Shown: positions 53,212 through 64,000 of the stretch, one piece after another
Layout of the letters: the number at the start of each line of letters is the position of its first letter
Numbering within the stretch: the stretch's first letter is position 1
DNA from: Glebionis coronaria
Lineage: Eukaryota > Streptophyta > Magnoliopsida > Asterales > Asteraceae
Direction: 5' to 3'
Length of the DNA: 64,000 nt
Assembly: GCA_025667525.1 (NCBI GenBank)
Contig: CM046881.1
Location: 500,733,627 to 500,797,626, forward strand
The notes under the pieces: model-generated
What the model was told of the DNA's origin: nothing
The model's input: the letters and a program-made list of their open reading frames with translations, nothing else
Database searches by the model: none
Made by a program: the position numbers and the translations under genes

Positions 53212-54756
53212 TGTAAAAGAGTTCGGGGGAGTAATATGCTAAATACTACATTGTATTGAATTGATAATAAAAGACTGAAACTACATGATTATGAACAAGC
53301 CAGCTAAGCTAGGTTAATTAATGGGCCGACCCCTAATTACTAATTCTAACATCCACCCAAGCTGAGCATACATGCCCAACTTGTTACAAATTGAAAACCC
53401 AACAACGATTAAAACTCAAAAAACGATAAGCATAAGTCTTCCACGAAGAAATGATCAAAATCTTCAACGAACGCAAAAATAATCGATTTCACTTGGGATC
53501 AAACTAAAATATGAAGTAACCCACAAGGTCTCAACTGAAAAGCAGATCCAGAATGACCAAAACAACCAGAATGTCTCAGCTAACCAGAATTTCCGAATGA
53601 CGAAGTAACCTGTCAATACATGTCTCAACAAACCAAAGAACTCTAAAAATGAAGCAACGTGTGTGAGGTCTCAACTAAACAAATATGTCCCAAAACGAAG
53701 CAACTTGGGTGAGGTCTCAAGTCTCAACTAACCAAAGAACTCTAAAAATAAAGCAACTTGTGTGAGGTCTCAATTAGTCAAAACCCAAAAAACCGAAACA
53801 ATTTATATTCATGTCTCAACTAACAAAAATTTCCACCAAACGAAGCAACCTGTCGAGGCAAGATATGTCTCGTTAACCAAAGAACTCCAAAAATAGAAGC
53901 AACATGTGTGGTGGGTCTTAATTAACTAAAACTCAATTCTGAGTCCAAAAATCACAAAGAGCATAACCAACATCAAACGATCCTACCAAGGATCAAACTT
54001 ACAACTCATCTGACGAGGATGAAACAAAACATCGTCAATCAACGAGTCATAAAAAAGCCTCAACTCACAATCTAAAAATAGATTATAACTTCAAGAACAC
54101 TAGACATTAAATAACCATTTGTCACTCGTAAAACTCAAAATTGATAATCTATTATCGAATCTAAAAACTAAAAAACTAAAACTAGGGCATCCAAATACCA
54201 AATTCTTCTCCATCATCACTAATCACTAATAATCAAGATGAAAACCCTCTAACAAATGATCAATACCATCCTTCAAATCGCTAAAGAACCCTAGCAAAAA
54301 AACGTGACAATGTGGCATATCCTAAAAAAGATCATCCCAATGTACTTTTTGGAATCACAATAAAAAAGGGATCTCGAAAATATATGGACTCACACAGTGG
54401 CGTGTGAGGACATGTTCCCTTTGAGGTGGTTTCCAGCGATGGATTTGGGGTTTTGCATAAATGAGTTTGGTTATATGGGAGGTGAGATATAAAATGTACT
54501 CTAATGGGTGCTCTCAAAACCAACTAGGTATCTCAAGGTACCTTCTTCAAAACTAAAATCAAAACCCTAATTGGAAGTAACTGTAATTATTATTTACTGA
54601 TCCAAGCTTTGATACCATGTAAACAATGTTGGGGGAAAAGTAAATAGAGAGTACATTGTATTGAATTGATAATACAAGACTAATACTACATGAGTATAAA
54701 TAAGCAATCTAAGCTAGGTTAACTAATGGTTCGAGCTCTTATTACTAATTCTAACA
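53212..54756 (-). mobile_element. Miniature LTR retrotransposon (TRIM-like)
   Basis: 1545 bp with LTRs 53212-53351 (140 bp) and 54618-54756 (139 bp), TG..CA, and target duplication ctaaa (53207-53211 and 54757-54761). Beside the right LTR the minus strand reads TGGTATCAAAGC, a tRNA-Met-type primer site (54617-54606). Beside the left LTR it reads GGGTGGAT as polypurine tract. The orientation is therefore minus. No protein is encoded; it must borrow enzymes. Confidence 0.88.
53515..53935. repeat. Degenerate tandem repeat inside the miniature LTR element
   Basis: Five to six imperfect units of about 65-75 bases with the words GGTCTCAACTAAC, CAAAGAACTCTAAAAAT and GAAGCAACTTGTGTGAGG, and variants. 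Confidence 0.65.
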
Positions 54757-54761
54757 CTAAA

Positions 54762-56990
54762 CAATATACAATTGTTTATGTCTTGAAATTAGAAAATGTT
54801 AAACATAATGTGAATGAAAATACAATTACCTATTTTTTACAATGACTTAAGAACAAATTTACTCAAACAAAACTTATTGTATAGAAAATTAATACTTACT
54901 AACTCAAAAAAGCTGATAATCTTTTTATATATTGATTTTAAAAAAGAAGCCAATAACATCAAAACTTTTACTTAGTAAACTAACCATACTTAGTGTGATA
55001 TAAAAACATAAGCCATCCGAATATTACTATTATTCTCACATACCCAATCACACTTCCATATCTTATCTAACCAACATATAAAATTTAGATCTTACTAACA
55101 TCTAATTTAGATCTGTCGACTTTTTTCGTTACCTTTTCCTTTCAACCCCGAAATTACAAACGGATCTCAATGATCTTTTTCCTTTTTCTAAGTCAAACGA
55201 ACGTCATAAACTTTTTCGAAAAGTCAGATTTTCAAAACGAGGGTTTTCATAAATCGGAGTAAGCACTTAATCGTCATATTGGCACATAACATACTCGGCT
55301 CAAACAATATATCATCGACCCAATAGAGTTGTAACCGGCTCCATACTCGGTCTAATATGAATTGTTACTAATAGACCCATTAACCAATTCTATGTTTCGG
55401 CCCTTTGTATCCTTGACCACGCGACCCATCATTTTGATATAACTAAAAACAATATCGTTATACAAAACAAAATGAGGATATTTAATAAGACAATAGCCTA
55501 ATTTTCCTCACAGTGTACCTAATCCTTCATCTTCTTTCATCCGCCTTTACTTTTCTTTCTCTCCAAACTCATATACGCTCCTATCTTAAATCAAAAGGAA
55601 TGGACATCTATCACAACCTTATACCTCATATCAAACAAATACATCTCCATCTATAGTAGATCTAGATCTACTTAATCATAAGACTGGGTGAACACTGCCC
55701 ATATTATACACCTTCAATCGAGTTACCATAAAACAAAAAATGCATGAATCAACCCATGCACATCATATCATTGATCAAACCATTTGCGCCCCTTAATTCG
55801 AATCCCATTCGTTTGTTTTCCTTTAAGGTATCCAAAGGAGGTCTAAGTTAAGTTTCTTCATATATGTTTTTTATTTAACGAAATAAAAGAGAGAACGAAA
55901 CATAAATATTTTAGTTCTTCTTTTAATATTTTAGGATGTGTAAAGAAAAAAAAAGCTTTCGATAGATCGATGATGGATGTGTGAGTTCACAAAAATCTAT
56001 AAAGATTTTATAGAACAATGAATTTGAGATCTTTCTATATTGTAGTGTATTTGGTTCATTTCTGATTTTAATAAATATTCGAGACATTATGATAAAGGAG
56101 ATGGTATTGGTTAGGATTTGATTTGATGAATTTAGATAATGGGTTTTATTGATGAAAGTTAGATGATGCTTCATGTTGTTAATGTTGTGAGAGAGTCTCT
56201 TAGAAACCTGAATGAATCATGTGAGACGCTTACTTTTTTAGGGATCCCTAAAGCATGTATATTGGGATCTTATGAATTATGTCATTGTTGTTAATATGAC
56301 ATGGTTAGAGGAAATCTTTGTTTGCTCGTTGTGATTTTGAAACATTATATAGTTGGACAATATGGTTGTAACTAATGGTAAGTCAACCATTCGTATGCTC
56401 AATATTATAACTTCATGAGTTACGTGACTTCAGAATTCTTTTAATATGCAAATTGAGTTGTGGTATTGAATATTGCATCATAAATACTCCATACTAAATA
56501 AGTGGACTAAAGAATGATTGAAGCGTATACAATTAAAATCGTGAAAACTTAATTACTCCTCATTCAATATGGGGACTGAATCTTTATATATAATGGATTA
56601 GTACCTAAAAACGCCATTTATCGTAAGGAAAAATAACTTACAACATTACGGTGCACATTTTACTTATTATAAAAATGGATATTTTCTTACTATTCACAAA
56701 ATATTGTTTTTTTTGTCCAAGTCACATAACAGTAATTTGTATGTTTAAACATTTAACATGTTGTAGTATGATGGACATAATTAGTTGTATGAAACTGATG
56801 AGACTGCAATTATACATAGTCTCATCGTCCAAAACAGGCTTTAAATGCATAAAATATCATGAAAAATACCAAATATATGCTTGTGTTTGTTACTTGTGTA
56901 TTTTAGGTACGGATATTGAGAAAATGACAAAAGATCACAAGAAACATGCAAAAACGAACACGGGAAATGAAGTCGCACAATGAACCAAGC
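54762..56990. other. AT-rich DNA without recognised gene
   Basis: About 2.2 kb. Short frames (for example 55923-56174 minus and 56651-56983 plus) show no known domain. Part of it may be upstream LTR sequence of the next element, whose left border I cannot fix. Confidence 0.45.
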
Positions 56991-56999
56991 TCTAGTGAT

Positions 57000-59900
57000 G
57001 ATTTTCCAAGAATAAACCTTGAAGATTTGAAGATTATACAAGAAGGGTCCTCTAATATTGAAGAATTGAAACTTTAAACCCTTGTATAATCATAATTACA
57101 AGTTTGGTCCTTAAAGTTTGTCAAATTACAAAAATGGCCCTCCACTTTGAAGAATTGGCAAAAATGGTCCCTCAACAATCAAGACTTGTCAATATTAGTC
57201 CTCCAAAAATTCAATCATACAAGTCAAGACCATTATCTATGAAGAACATGCCAAATCAGCCCTTCAAGAATCAACAAATGGCAAGAAATACCCCTGAAAA
57301 TACTTTGGAAAAGTATTTGAGGCCAAAGTGTGAAAAGTAAAACTTGCAATACAAAGGAAATCCGGTTTTATGTATTCAAGTTACAAATGAAAGGCAAAAT
57401 AAAGATTGAGAGCTAAAGCTGGCTAACAAACAAAGATACCTATACCACTCACACCTCAATACGTGTCCCACTCACTTGAATCAACCAATCACACATCACC
57501 CTGCTTCCACCTCAGCCTTCCACTTTTAACCAACTTAACTAATATCTGATTAGTTAATTATTTGGCGCCTAACACTCTTTTTAAACCCAAAAACAGATAA
57601 ACCTTGCACTGTTTAACGTATGAACACAATTGGGTTTTTCCTAATTACATGTAATTAGACCTTAATACTTTCCAGATTAATGATTAAGGTGCTAATGAAC
57701 ACAACCCAACTCATAAACTTGAAACCTCACCAACCAACAGCCCCACACTTGATTCCCTTGCTACACTTTGGGAGAAAATGACAAAAGCTGCCAGCCATCC
57801 AACGACCAAGCTTCTAGCTTCAAACCTAAGCTTATTTTTTAGCCTTTGATGCTATTTGACTCTTGCCAACTCACACAAAAAAACCAAGAATCTTTCACAT
57901 GAGCTCAAGTTATTCAAATTTGACAAGGGCATTTTTGGGACTTCAAGCATTAGGTTTTATATTTTATCAGTTCTTAGCACATGTAAGGCTCTATATAAAG
58001 CCATTAGGTTACAACATACCAACTTGTTCTTGGTTTTCCTTAGTCAAGTTTCTGTAAATCCTTGTTTTCAAGTGAATGAAAAAAGTGTTTGAAAGCTGTA
58101 ACGAAATCCAAGTTCCAACCTTTATATTTTTTTGTTATTGATATATGTTTGTGAGTTTTAAGTTTCAGAGATTGGTTTTAAAGATTGTGCAAAAGTTTGC
58201 AAGTTTTTCCAAAAACTATTTTTTCTAAGTTCTTGTTCAAACACTTGAACTTTTTGGGCTATAGGTTGATCATAGCACCCTGATAAAGAGTTTATCAAGG
58301 TGTTGTGAGGCTTGTGGTTTGGAAAGCATCAAGGAGTGGGGAACCAACCTTGAAAAATCTTGGTAATTTTCATTTTCTGTTTTATAATTTTTGTGTGTTA
58401 CTAATCTTATTGATCTTAGTAGCCTGTTGGAAGCTTGTGGTTGTTTAGCTAACACATAAGCTCAAACATACGTGAGTGTGGATGTACATTCATGAAGTTT
58501 GTCTTAAATCCTTGAAAATCTGATATAAAAGGGTGTTTTAAGTGATTTTGTTATTCTGCTGGTATAAGTGTGTTTTTATGCCTGGAAATTGGTTCTTGAT
58601 TCATATGTTGTATGTTATGATACTTATTTGGGCTTAAATCAATCTTGAGAATACTTTTACTTTGTTAAAATTGATTTTGAAAAGTGAAAAGGGTGTTTGG
58701 GATTGACTGTTGGTTCAAGTTTGTATGGTTTTGAGTTGGTATTGTGTCACTGTTTAAGTTGTTATCTGTTATTGAGGTGTTTGAGTTCTGATATATGCAA
58801 AATTTGTGCCTTAAATCACTTAATCAAACAATTGGCTATAAAAGTGTTAAGACATTTTTATTGCAACCTGTTTGATAGATCTGAGATCTTGAATTTGGAT
58901 TTGGTGTCAAGTATATCAGCAAACATTGTTCTTATGTTCATCATTGTTCATCAGTAACTGTTCTTGCTTAGATCTTGTTCATAAGTTGGATTCATTGCAT
59001 GATAAAAGTTAATCTGTGTTTCTTTAAGTTGTATTGAGCTTGTGTATGCATTTGGTGGTTTGTGGTTAGATTTTACTAGCTTAAAAGTAGATTATAATCA
59101 TCAGACATGCTTATTACTTGTCTGGAAGATATCTGAGCAAAGATTGAATTAACTGCACTGATTGGCTGGGTGTTTTTGTGATTGTTTGCTTGTTATTGCC
59201 TCCTTCTGATTCACTGATCACAAGGGTTCTTTGATTGTCCAAAAAAACCAAGTGAAACTCTCTAAAATCCAAAGTCAAAAAGTCAAGGCAGTGGGAACTC
59301 CTTTCCCCTGCTGCTAGCCACTGCTAGTTATAATTGGTCAACAGCTTATTACTTGTTCATTCTAGCTTATTCCAATGTGAAAAAACTTATTTTTTGTATT
59401 AGGTCTTAATATTTTGAGCTTATAAGTGACTCTGGAAGTTTACAGATTTTGGTTTTAGGTTTTGACTAGAAAACGACTATTTTGTCTTTTTCAAAATCAG
59501 CTTTTTGCTTATTTCAGCTTATTGAGTGTGCTTATTGGAACAATTTTTGTTGATTAAGCTTAGTTAATCCATTTGTAACTTATTGCAACTTGAATCAGCT
59601 CTTGAAATAGCCTAGAACTCAAAAACGACTATTTTGTCGTTTTGTGAAGAGAGCTTTGGCTTACTTCAGGCTTATTTCTTGAGCTTATTTCAAGTTTATT
59701 TTTGCAAATAGCTTAATTAGGTCAAAAGAAGGACGTGGGTAAAATTTTATCTTATGGCATCAGCTTATAACTTAATGGGCCAAAAAGCCCATTAAGAATA
59801 AGATGTTTAGAAATAAGCTAGTTTAAGCTCATTTTCAGCTTTTGGGACTCTGGAAAATGGTGTTTAAAATCAAATTTTAAGCTTGACTGGAGCTTTTGGG

Positions 59901-60774
59901 CCATTTCTGAGGACTTTTTCTTATTGGGCCCAATTCTAAGCCCATTAAGGATCTGTTTGGGTATTTGGCCCATTTGAAGGCCCAATAGGGGTGTTTTTGG
60001 TATTTCAAGTTCATTTTTTGTTTAATTAGGTTATAATAAACTAGTTTGCAAGTTTTTAGAATTTTTTATAATTTTTGAATTTTTAATATTATTTTATTAT
60101 TAAAAATTAAAAGTTAGATTTTTCAAGTGTTTCTATTTTTCTTAGATTAAATACATTAAGTTGGGAATTTTACAATTTTTAGAATATTTTTATTGTCATT
60201 AGATTAATTTTTAGAATTATTTTAAGTTTTAATAATTTTTAATTATTTTTAAATAGTTTTAATTATTTTTAAATTTTTTAAAAATATTTTTAAATTTAGT
60301 TAAGTCATTTTAGAGGTCTACAAGTTAAAAAATCTCATTTTGGGCTTTATATTAATTAATTTGATCTTTTGGGCTTTAATTAGCATTAAAAAATTATTAT
60401 TTAATTAAATAAAAGGTTTGAGTGATTTTTGGTTTTTTGCAAACTCTAATTACTTTTTTTTAGGATTAATTGTAATTTTCTAGGAAATTTTAGGGTAAAT
60501 TTTTAATTTGGTCACTTTTTACAGTTTTACGTGCACGACTATTCGTCTTAGTTTAATTCATGATCGTAACCGTCATTCTTTTCTAATCTCTTTTCTTCTT
60601 TTCATTTCTCATCAATATAATCACAAACCATTAATCATTTCTTAACACAATGCACAAGCCTCCTTGAGAACGATCGCCACTTTTGGGTTATTAGTGCTTG
60701 GTTTTCCTAAACCGACACTTAATACTTCCCACTTTTGCGCTCTTTTCCTAAAGAGTAGTAAAACCACAACATCA
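57000..60774 (+). repeat. Probable long 5' LTR of gypsy element B
   Basis: Non-coding, AT-rich sequence leading without interruption into the primer site. It contains CTATATAAAG (57991-58000) as likely promoter, many AGCTTATT-type words between 59340 and 59900, two copies of AAAACGACTATTTTGTC (near 59472 and 59621), and a T/A-rich stretch. The right end ..CACAACATCA is well placed; the left end is a guess and could be off by several hundred bases. Confidence 0.5.
57991..58000 (+). promoter_or_regulatory. TATA box in the putative LTR of gypsy element B
   Basis: CTATATAAAG preceded by GGCT. A good plant TATA box in the orientation of the element. Unlike gypsy A, no CCCTCCTA hairpin follows. 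Confidence 0.5.
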
Positions 60775-60777
60775 TTT

Positions 60778-60795
60778 TGGCGCCGCTGCCGGGGA
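60778..60795 (+). other. Primer binding site, tRNA-Asp type
   Basis: TGGCGCCGCTGCCGGGGA, 18 bases, complementary to the plant tRNA-Asp 3' end with a single T-to-C change. The same change is found in gypsy element A. Confidence 0.93.
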
Positions 60796-61529
60796 GGCGT
60801 GTTGTGTTTTAATTTGAACAATTGTTGATTTTATATAGCCATAAGAGCTAATTGTATTAGTAGAACTCTACTAATACGTATTATCGTTTTTTTTTCGTTT
60901 TTCTTGTGAAATTATTATTACTATATTGTATTCAGTATCACAACAAATACAAAATATCTCCAAAAGTGTGAAAACACAACCTTAATTGGGATTTGATCTC
61001 CTAATTATTGTATTCGAATCTCAAACAAAAATAAAAAGGCAAAAATAGATAAATACTTTCGTGAAGCTCGATTTTGAAAAATACAAACTATAAGGTGGGT
61101 ATAAGGCGGGTATTATAATATATACCCTGAGGAAAAAGGCTCTTAAGTGCTTCACGTCGCCTCATTTCCCCGCTTGCTTGTGAGTATTTTTAGATTAAAA
61201 GCTAATCGAGGGTTTTGCCGCCCAAAGTATTATTATGTATCATATATATTTGCTTGGTTTTCTTTGTGATTAAACCCTCTTGAACAGTTTGGTTTTCACC
61301 AAAGTTCTAAAGTCATTTGAAGGCGTTCACTCCACGTGATCGTTTTCATTCTTTTGAGGCTTCTTTAATCAAGAGTTTGATTCGAGGAGATATTTGGTAG
61401 ATTGTTGTCTACGAAGATACACAAAATCCAAAAAAAAATTAAAAACAATCAAAAACACAAAAAAAGTGAAAATCCACAAAACACCCAAAAAGAATCTTCT
61501 TTGCTCACCTCCCATTCTTCGTCAAGTTT
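60796..61529 (+). other. Untranslated leader of gypsy element B
   Basis: About 730 bases between the primer site and gag without a coding frame. A-rich just before the ATG. Confidence 0.65.
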
Positions 61530-62828
61530 ATGCTAACTCGTAATCAAGCAAAACGAGCTCGTAAACGTCGTCAAAGTCAAGGAAATCAAGAGCCTTTGAT
61601 TGAAGAACAAACTCCAATTGTCGAACCCGTTGTAGAACCAATAGTCGTCATGGCTAATCATACTATGATGGAGTTGCTTCAAGCACCCACCGAGGGTTTT
61701 GGAGAGGCCATTGTGATTCCCGCCATCCTTGCGGAGAACTTCGAGATCAAGACGGGTTTAATGCCTATGCTTCAAGCCAACAAGTTTCACGGACACGAAA
61801 AAGACAACCCATATTATCACATTAGGCAATTCAATCGTCTCAGCGCGACAAGCAAGTTTAAGGATGTACCCCACGATGCCATTAAGATGATGTTGTTTTC
61901 ATACTCGTTAGATGGACCCTCCAAGATATGGCTCGAGAAAGAACCCCCAAATTCGATTTTGACGTGGGATGATCTCGTTTCTAAGTTTGTGAATCAATTT
62001 TTTCCACCATCTAAAACAACAAATTTGAAAAACGAGATTTCACGATTTACTCAAAGATCTAATGAGAGTTTTTCAATGGCATGGGAAAGGTTTAAAGAAA
62101 TGTTACATGAATGTCGACACCATGATTTTTCCGAATTGCATCAAATTGACACTTTTTATAATGGGCTTAATGATCATGAACGAGATTCCTTAAATGCCGC
62201 CGCGGGTGGTAATTTTTTGTGCAAAACGACCAATGAGGCTTTGAAAATCATCGAGAATAGGTCTAAAGTTTATAGCCCTCGTAACACACCGAGTGTTGCC
62301 ACTATGGGTTCGTCGTCGTCGTCTTGTAACATGAGTGCCTTGCAAGATGAAGCAAATGAGGAGAATCGGTTTTTCGATAGGTTTTCGACTCTTATGACTC
62401 ATTGGAAAGCACAAAATGCTTTGAATTCCGCTTCGGTTAAAGCGGTCACCAAGAGTTGTATTTCGTGTGGTGGAGCTCATGATTTTTCCGAGTGCATTAC
62501 CACGGATGGTAACACTTCGAATGCTTATGTAGCCACGGGAACTTATAACCAAAACGGTCAAGGTTCCCGCCAAAATCAATCTCCACAAAATCAAAATGCT
62601 AACAACTATCGAAACAACAATCAAAATGGTGCTTATCAAGGGAATTCACGTAAGTTCAACAAGGGTAATTATCAAGGTGGAAATGGGCAAATTTCAAACC
62701 AAAACCAAAACCGTGATTTTCAAACTACCATACAAGGTTTTCAAAATGCTCACACTAAAAATATTAATGGAGAATTTTTGGATTATGCAAAGGCAAACGA
62801 TGCTAAGTTTGATAACAACGTGAGATGA
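61530..62828 (+). CDS. Gag, gypsy element B
   Basis: 432 codons from ATG 61530. A basic start (MLTRNQAKRARKRRQSQ) is followed by the gag domain: MLQANKFHGHEKDNPYYHI, MMLFSYSLDGPSKIWLEKEP, LTWDDLVSKFVNQFFPPS, IDTFYNGLNDHERDSLNAAAGG, ALKIIENR. Then a knuckle-like CISCGGAHDFSEC and an Asn/Gln-rich tail. The frame ends at TGA 62826-62828, inside a Lys/Glu/Asn-rich coiled-coil region whose text goes on in another frame and then again in this one from 62883, so two small compensating shifts lie between. It builds the particle shell. Confidence 0.9.
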   Translation: MLTRNQAKRARKRRQSQGNQEPLIEEQTPIVEPVVEPIVVMANHTMMELLQAPTEGFGEAIVIPAILAENFEIKTGLMPMLQANKFHGHEKDNPYYHIRQFNRLSATSKFKDVPHDAIKMMLFSYSLDGPSKIWLEKEPPNSILTWDDLVSKFVNQFFPPSKTTNLKNEISRFTQRSNESFSMAWERFKEMLHECRHHDFSELHQIDTFYNGLNDHERDSLNAAAGGNFLCKTTNEALKIIENRSKVYSPRNTPSVATMGSSSSSCNMSALQDEANEENRFFDRFSTLMTHWKAQNALNSASVKAVTKSCISCGGAHDFSECITTDGNTSNAYVATGTYNQNGQGSRQNQSPQNQNANNYRNNNQNGAYQGNSRKFNKGNYQGGNGQISNQNQNRDFQTTIQGFQNAHTKNINGEFLDYAKANDAKFDNNVR

Positions 62829-62882
62829 TTAGCTTAAGATCCGAGTTGAAAAACGAGCTTAAAAAACGAACTTGCTAATGAA

Positions 62883-64000
62883 TTGAAAAATCATGCTAAT
62901 AAAATGGAAGGAAATGTTCAACGACTCCAACAAAATCAACAAAAAATGGAGCAAGGTCAACATGAGATTAAGCAAGAATTGTTAAAAGCAGATGCTAGGC
63001 AATCTAAGTTTGAAGATCGAATGGGAAAAATGTTTGAAGCTATCATGTGTAAACCTTCTTCTTCGGGTGGTCTTCCTAGTGATACTATCGTAAACCCGAA
63101 AGGAGAATTGAAGGTTATTACTACTCGTAGTAGTAAAACTTTCAAAGAACCTATTTCTCGTCCAAGTACTTCTACGGAGAAGGAAATAGAGAAAGAACCC
63201 GAGGTGGTGGTTGAAAAGGAGCAAATTCCAATCCCAAAAAGTACCGCTCAAACCACACCTACGGATGAACCAATACTAATAGTGGAACCCGAGATTCCAA
63301 GGCCGTTGCCTATGCCCCAACCCACACCACCCTTACCTTACCCTTCAAGACGAAACAAGGAAAAGACACAAGAACGTAACAATTATCAATTTGAATTTTT
63401 TATGAAAATGTTTCGTGACTTGAATTTTAATATAAGTTTTGCCGACGCCTTGGTCATGATGCCTCGATTTTCCGCGAACTTCAAAAGTATGTTGAATAAC
63501 AAAGAGAAATTGCAAAAGTACTCTAATTGTTCTTCGGTTTTTCTAAGCCGCATACCTCAAAAAGTCGATGATCCCGATAAATTTTTAATTCCATGTGTAA
63601 TACAAGATATGGAGGAATGCTACGCCTTGGCCGATCTTGGTGCTAGTATAAATTTGATGCCTCTTGAGATTTTTAAGTTGCTAAATCTTCCTAATCTCAC
63701 TCCTTCAAGAATGTCAATCGAGATGGCCGATCATTCTACGTTTCTAGCTTGTGGAGTAGCCGAAGACGTCTTTTTGAAAGTTGGAATGTTTTACTATCTC
63801 GTGGACTTTATCGTTGTTGACATTCCCATCGATCCTAAAGTTCCTCTAATTTTAGGTCGATAATTTTTGGATACCTCGAGAGCTCTTATTGATGTGCATG
63901 CTAGGAAAATCACTCTACGTTTCAATGAGGAAGAACTCGTCATAAATGCAACTCAAAACTCTACGCTTTCTCATGTGTATTCTATCACGTCTTTGAACAA
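62883..64000 (+). pseudogene. Gag C-terminus and aspartic protease, gypsy element B (runs off the window)
   Basis: In the same frame as gag. A coiled coil (NKMEGNVQRLQQNQQKMEQG) and a Glu/Pro-rich linker are followed by FFMKMFRDLNFNISFADAL and the protease active site ALADLGASINLMP (Asp present, DLG form), AEDVFLKVG and KVPLILGR. A TAA at 63861-63863 interrupts just before FLDTSRALIDVHARKITL, which is still readable in the same frame to the window end. CAA to TAA is the simplest cause. The rest of pol should lie beyond 64000. Confidence 0.85.

Larger units (their letters stand above)
57000..64000 (+). mobile_element. Ty3/gypsy element B (tRNA-Asp primed), 5' part, truncated by the window
   Basis: A plus-strand gypsy element. 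A long 5' LTR ends near 60774, a tRNA-Asp primer site starts at 60778, the gag gene at 61530, and the protease runs to the window end. Left border uncertain: the LTR promoter is at about 57990, so the LTR start should lie somewhat upstream; the other LTR is outside the window. Gag and protease are related to gypsy element A in the left nest (shared DTFYNGL and NAAAGG motifs, ALADLGASINLMP), but it is a different family. Confidence 0.8.

Noticed and set aside
56651..56983. 110-codon plus-strand frame
   Set aside because: TTG-type start, AT-rich context, no domain; probably non-coding or part of an LTR.
62190..62639. 149-codon minus-strand frame over gypsy B gag
   Set aside because: Antisense to gag; Ile/Thr/Arg-rich text is the complement of the Asn/Gln-rich gag tail.
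1..64000. tRNA, rRNA, snoRNA or microRNA genes
   Set aside because: I saw no cloverleaf with conserved A and B boxes and no rRNA sequence. The fold-back segments lack a microRNA-like short hairpin that I could defend by eye.

Overview
The window is nuclear DNA of a flowering plant, almost certainly a eudicot. Nearly all of it is LTR retrotransposons, with one recognisable plant gene: a CLE-type peptide precursor at 31.8-32.1 kb. A daisy-family (Asteraceae) source is my inference, from gag-like protein families that I recall mainly from that family; the sequence does not prove it. A fragment of plant mitochondrial DNA (nad2) lies inside one retroelement.

Left nest (786-28904). A Ty1/copia element on the minus strand (LTRs 786-1475 and 28214-28904, target duplication gctaa) was split in pol by a Ty3/gypsy element on the minus strand (4642-26526, target duplication acccg, primer site for tRNA-Asp, gag to integrase between 24518 and 18874). 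The 3' LTR of that gypsy element was then split by a plus-strand copia-like, gag-only element (6252-16636, target duplication gcact). The innermost element carries 881 bp of mitochondrial DNA flanked by a 938-bp duplication of its own leader and gag start codon.

Middle (28910-34694). AT-rich intergenic DNA with a possible MITE, the CLE gene with its TATA box, a fold-back repeat rich in TTCGTTTA/TAAACGAA, and a promoter-like or LTR-like fragment with strong inverted repeats.

Right nest (34700-50514). A copia element on the minus strand (target duplication gattg, decayed gag-pol) was split by a 9.55-kb minus-strand copia-type element without polymerase (36907-46458, target duplication accct). 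That insert carries three open frames, two of them broken by one stop codon each. Each frame is preceded by a cluster of GGTACC-type palindromes like the one in its LTR.

Right flank (50520-64000). A non-autonomous CACTA transposon (51107-52302, target duplication ctg), a miniature LTR element (53212-54756, target duplication ctaaa), unassigned DNA, and the 5' part of a plus-strand Ty3/gypsy element (long LTR ending near 60774, tRNA-Asp primer site, gag from 61530, protease running off the window).

The least expected signals are: (1) the gypsy and the copia-like element nested in it share one promoter/leader design, namely a TATA box abutting a CCCTCCTA/TAGGAGGG hairpin, then a CT-rich leader, then an array of CATTCCGAT words with an identical 16-base core; (2) the mitochondrial insertion with its large flanking duplication; (3) the repeated palindrome-plus-ORF architecture of the 36.9-46.5 kb element; and (4) gypsy LTRs that begin TAATA and end TATTA instead of TG..CA.
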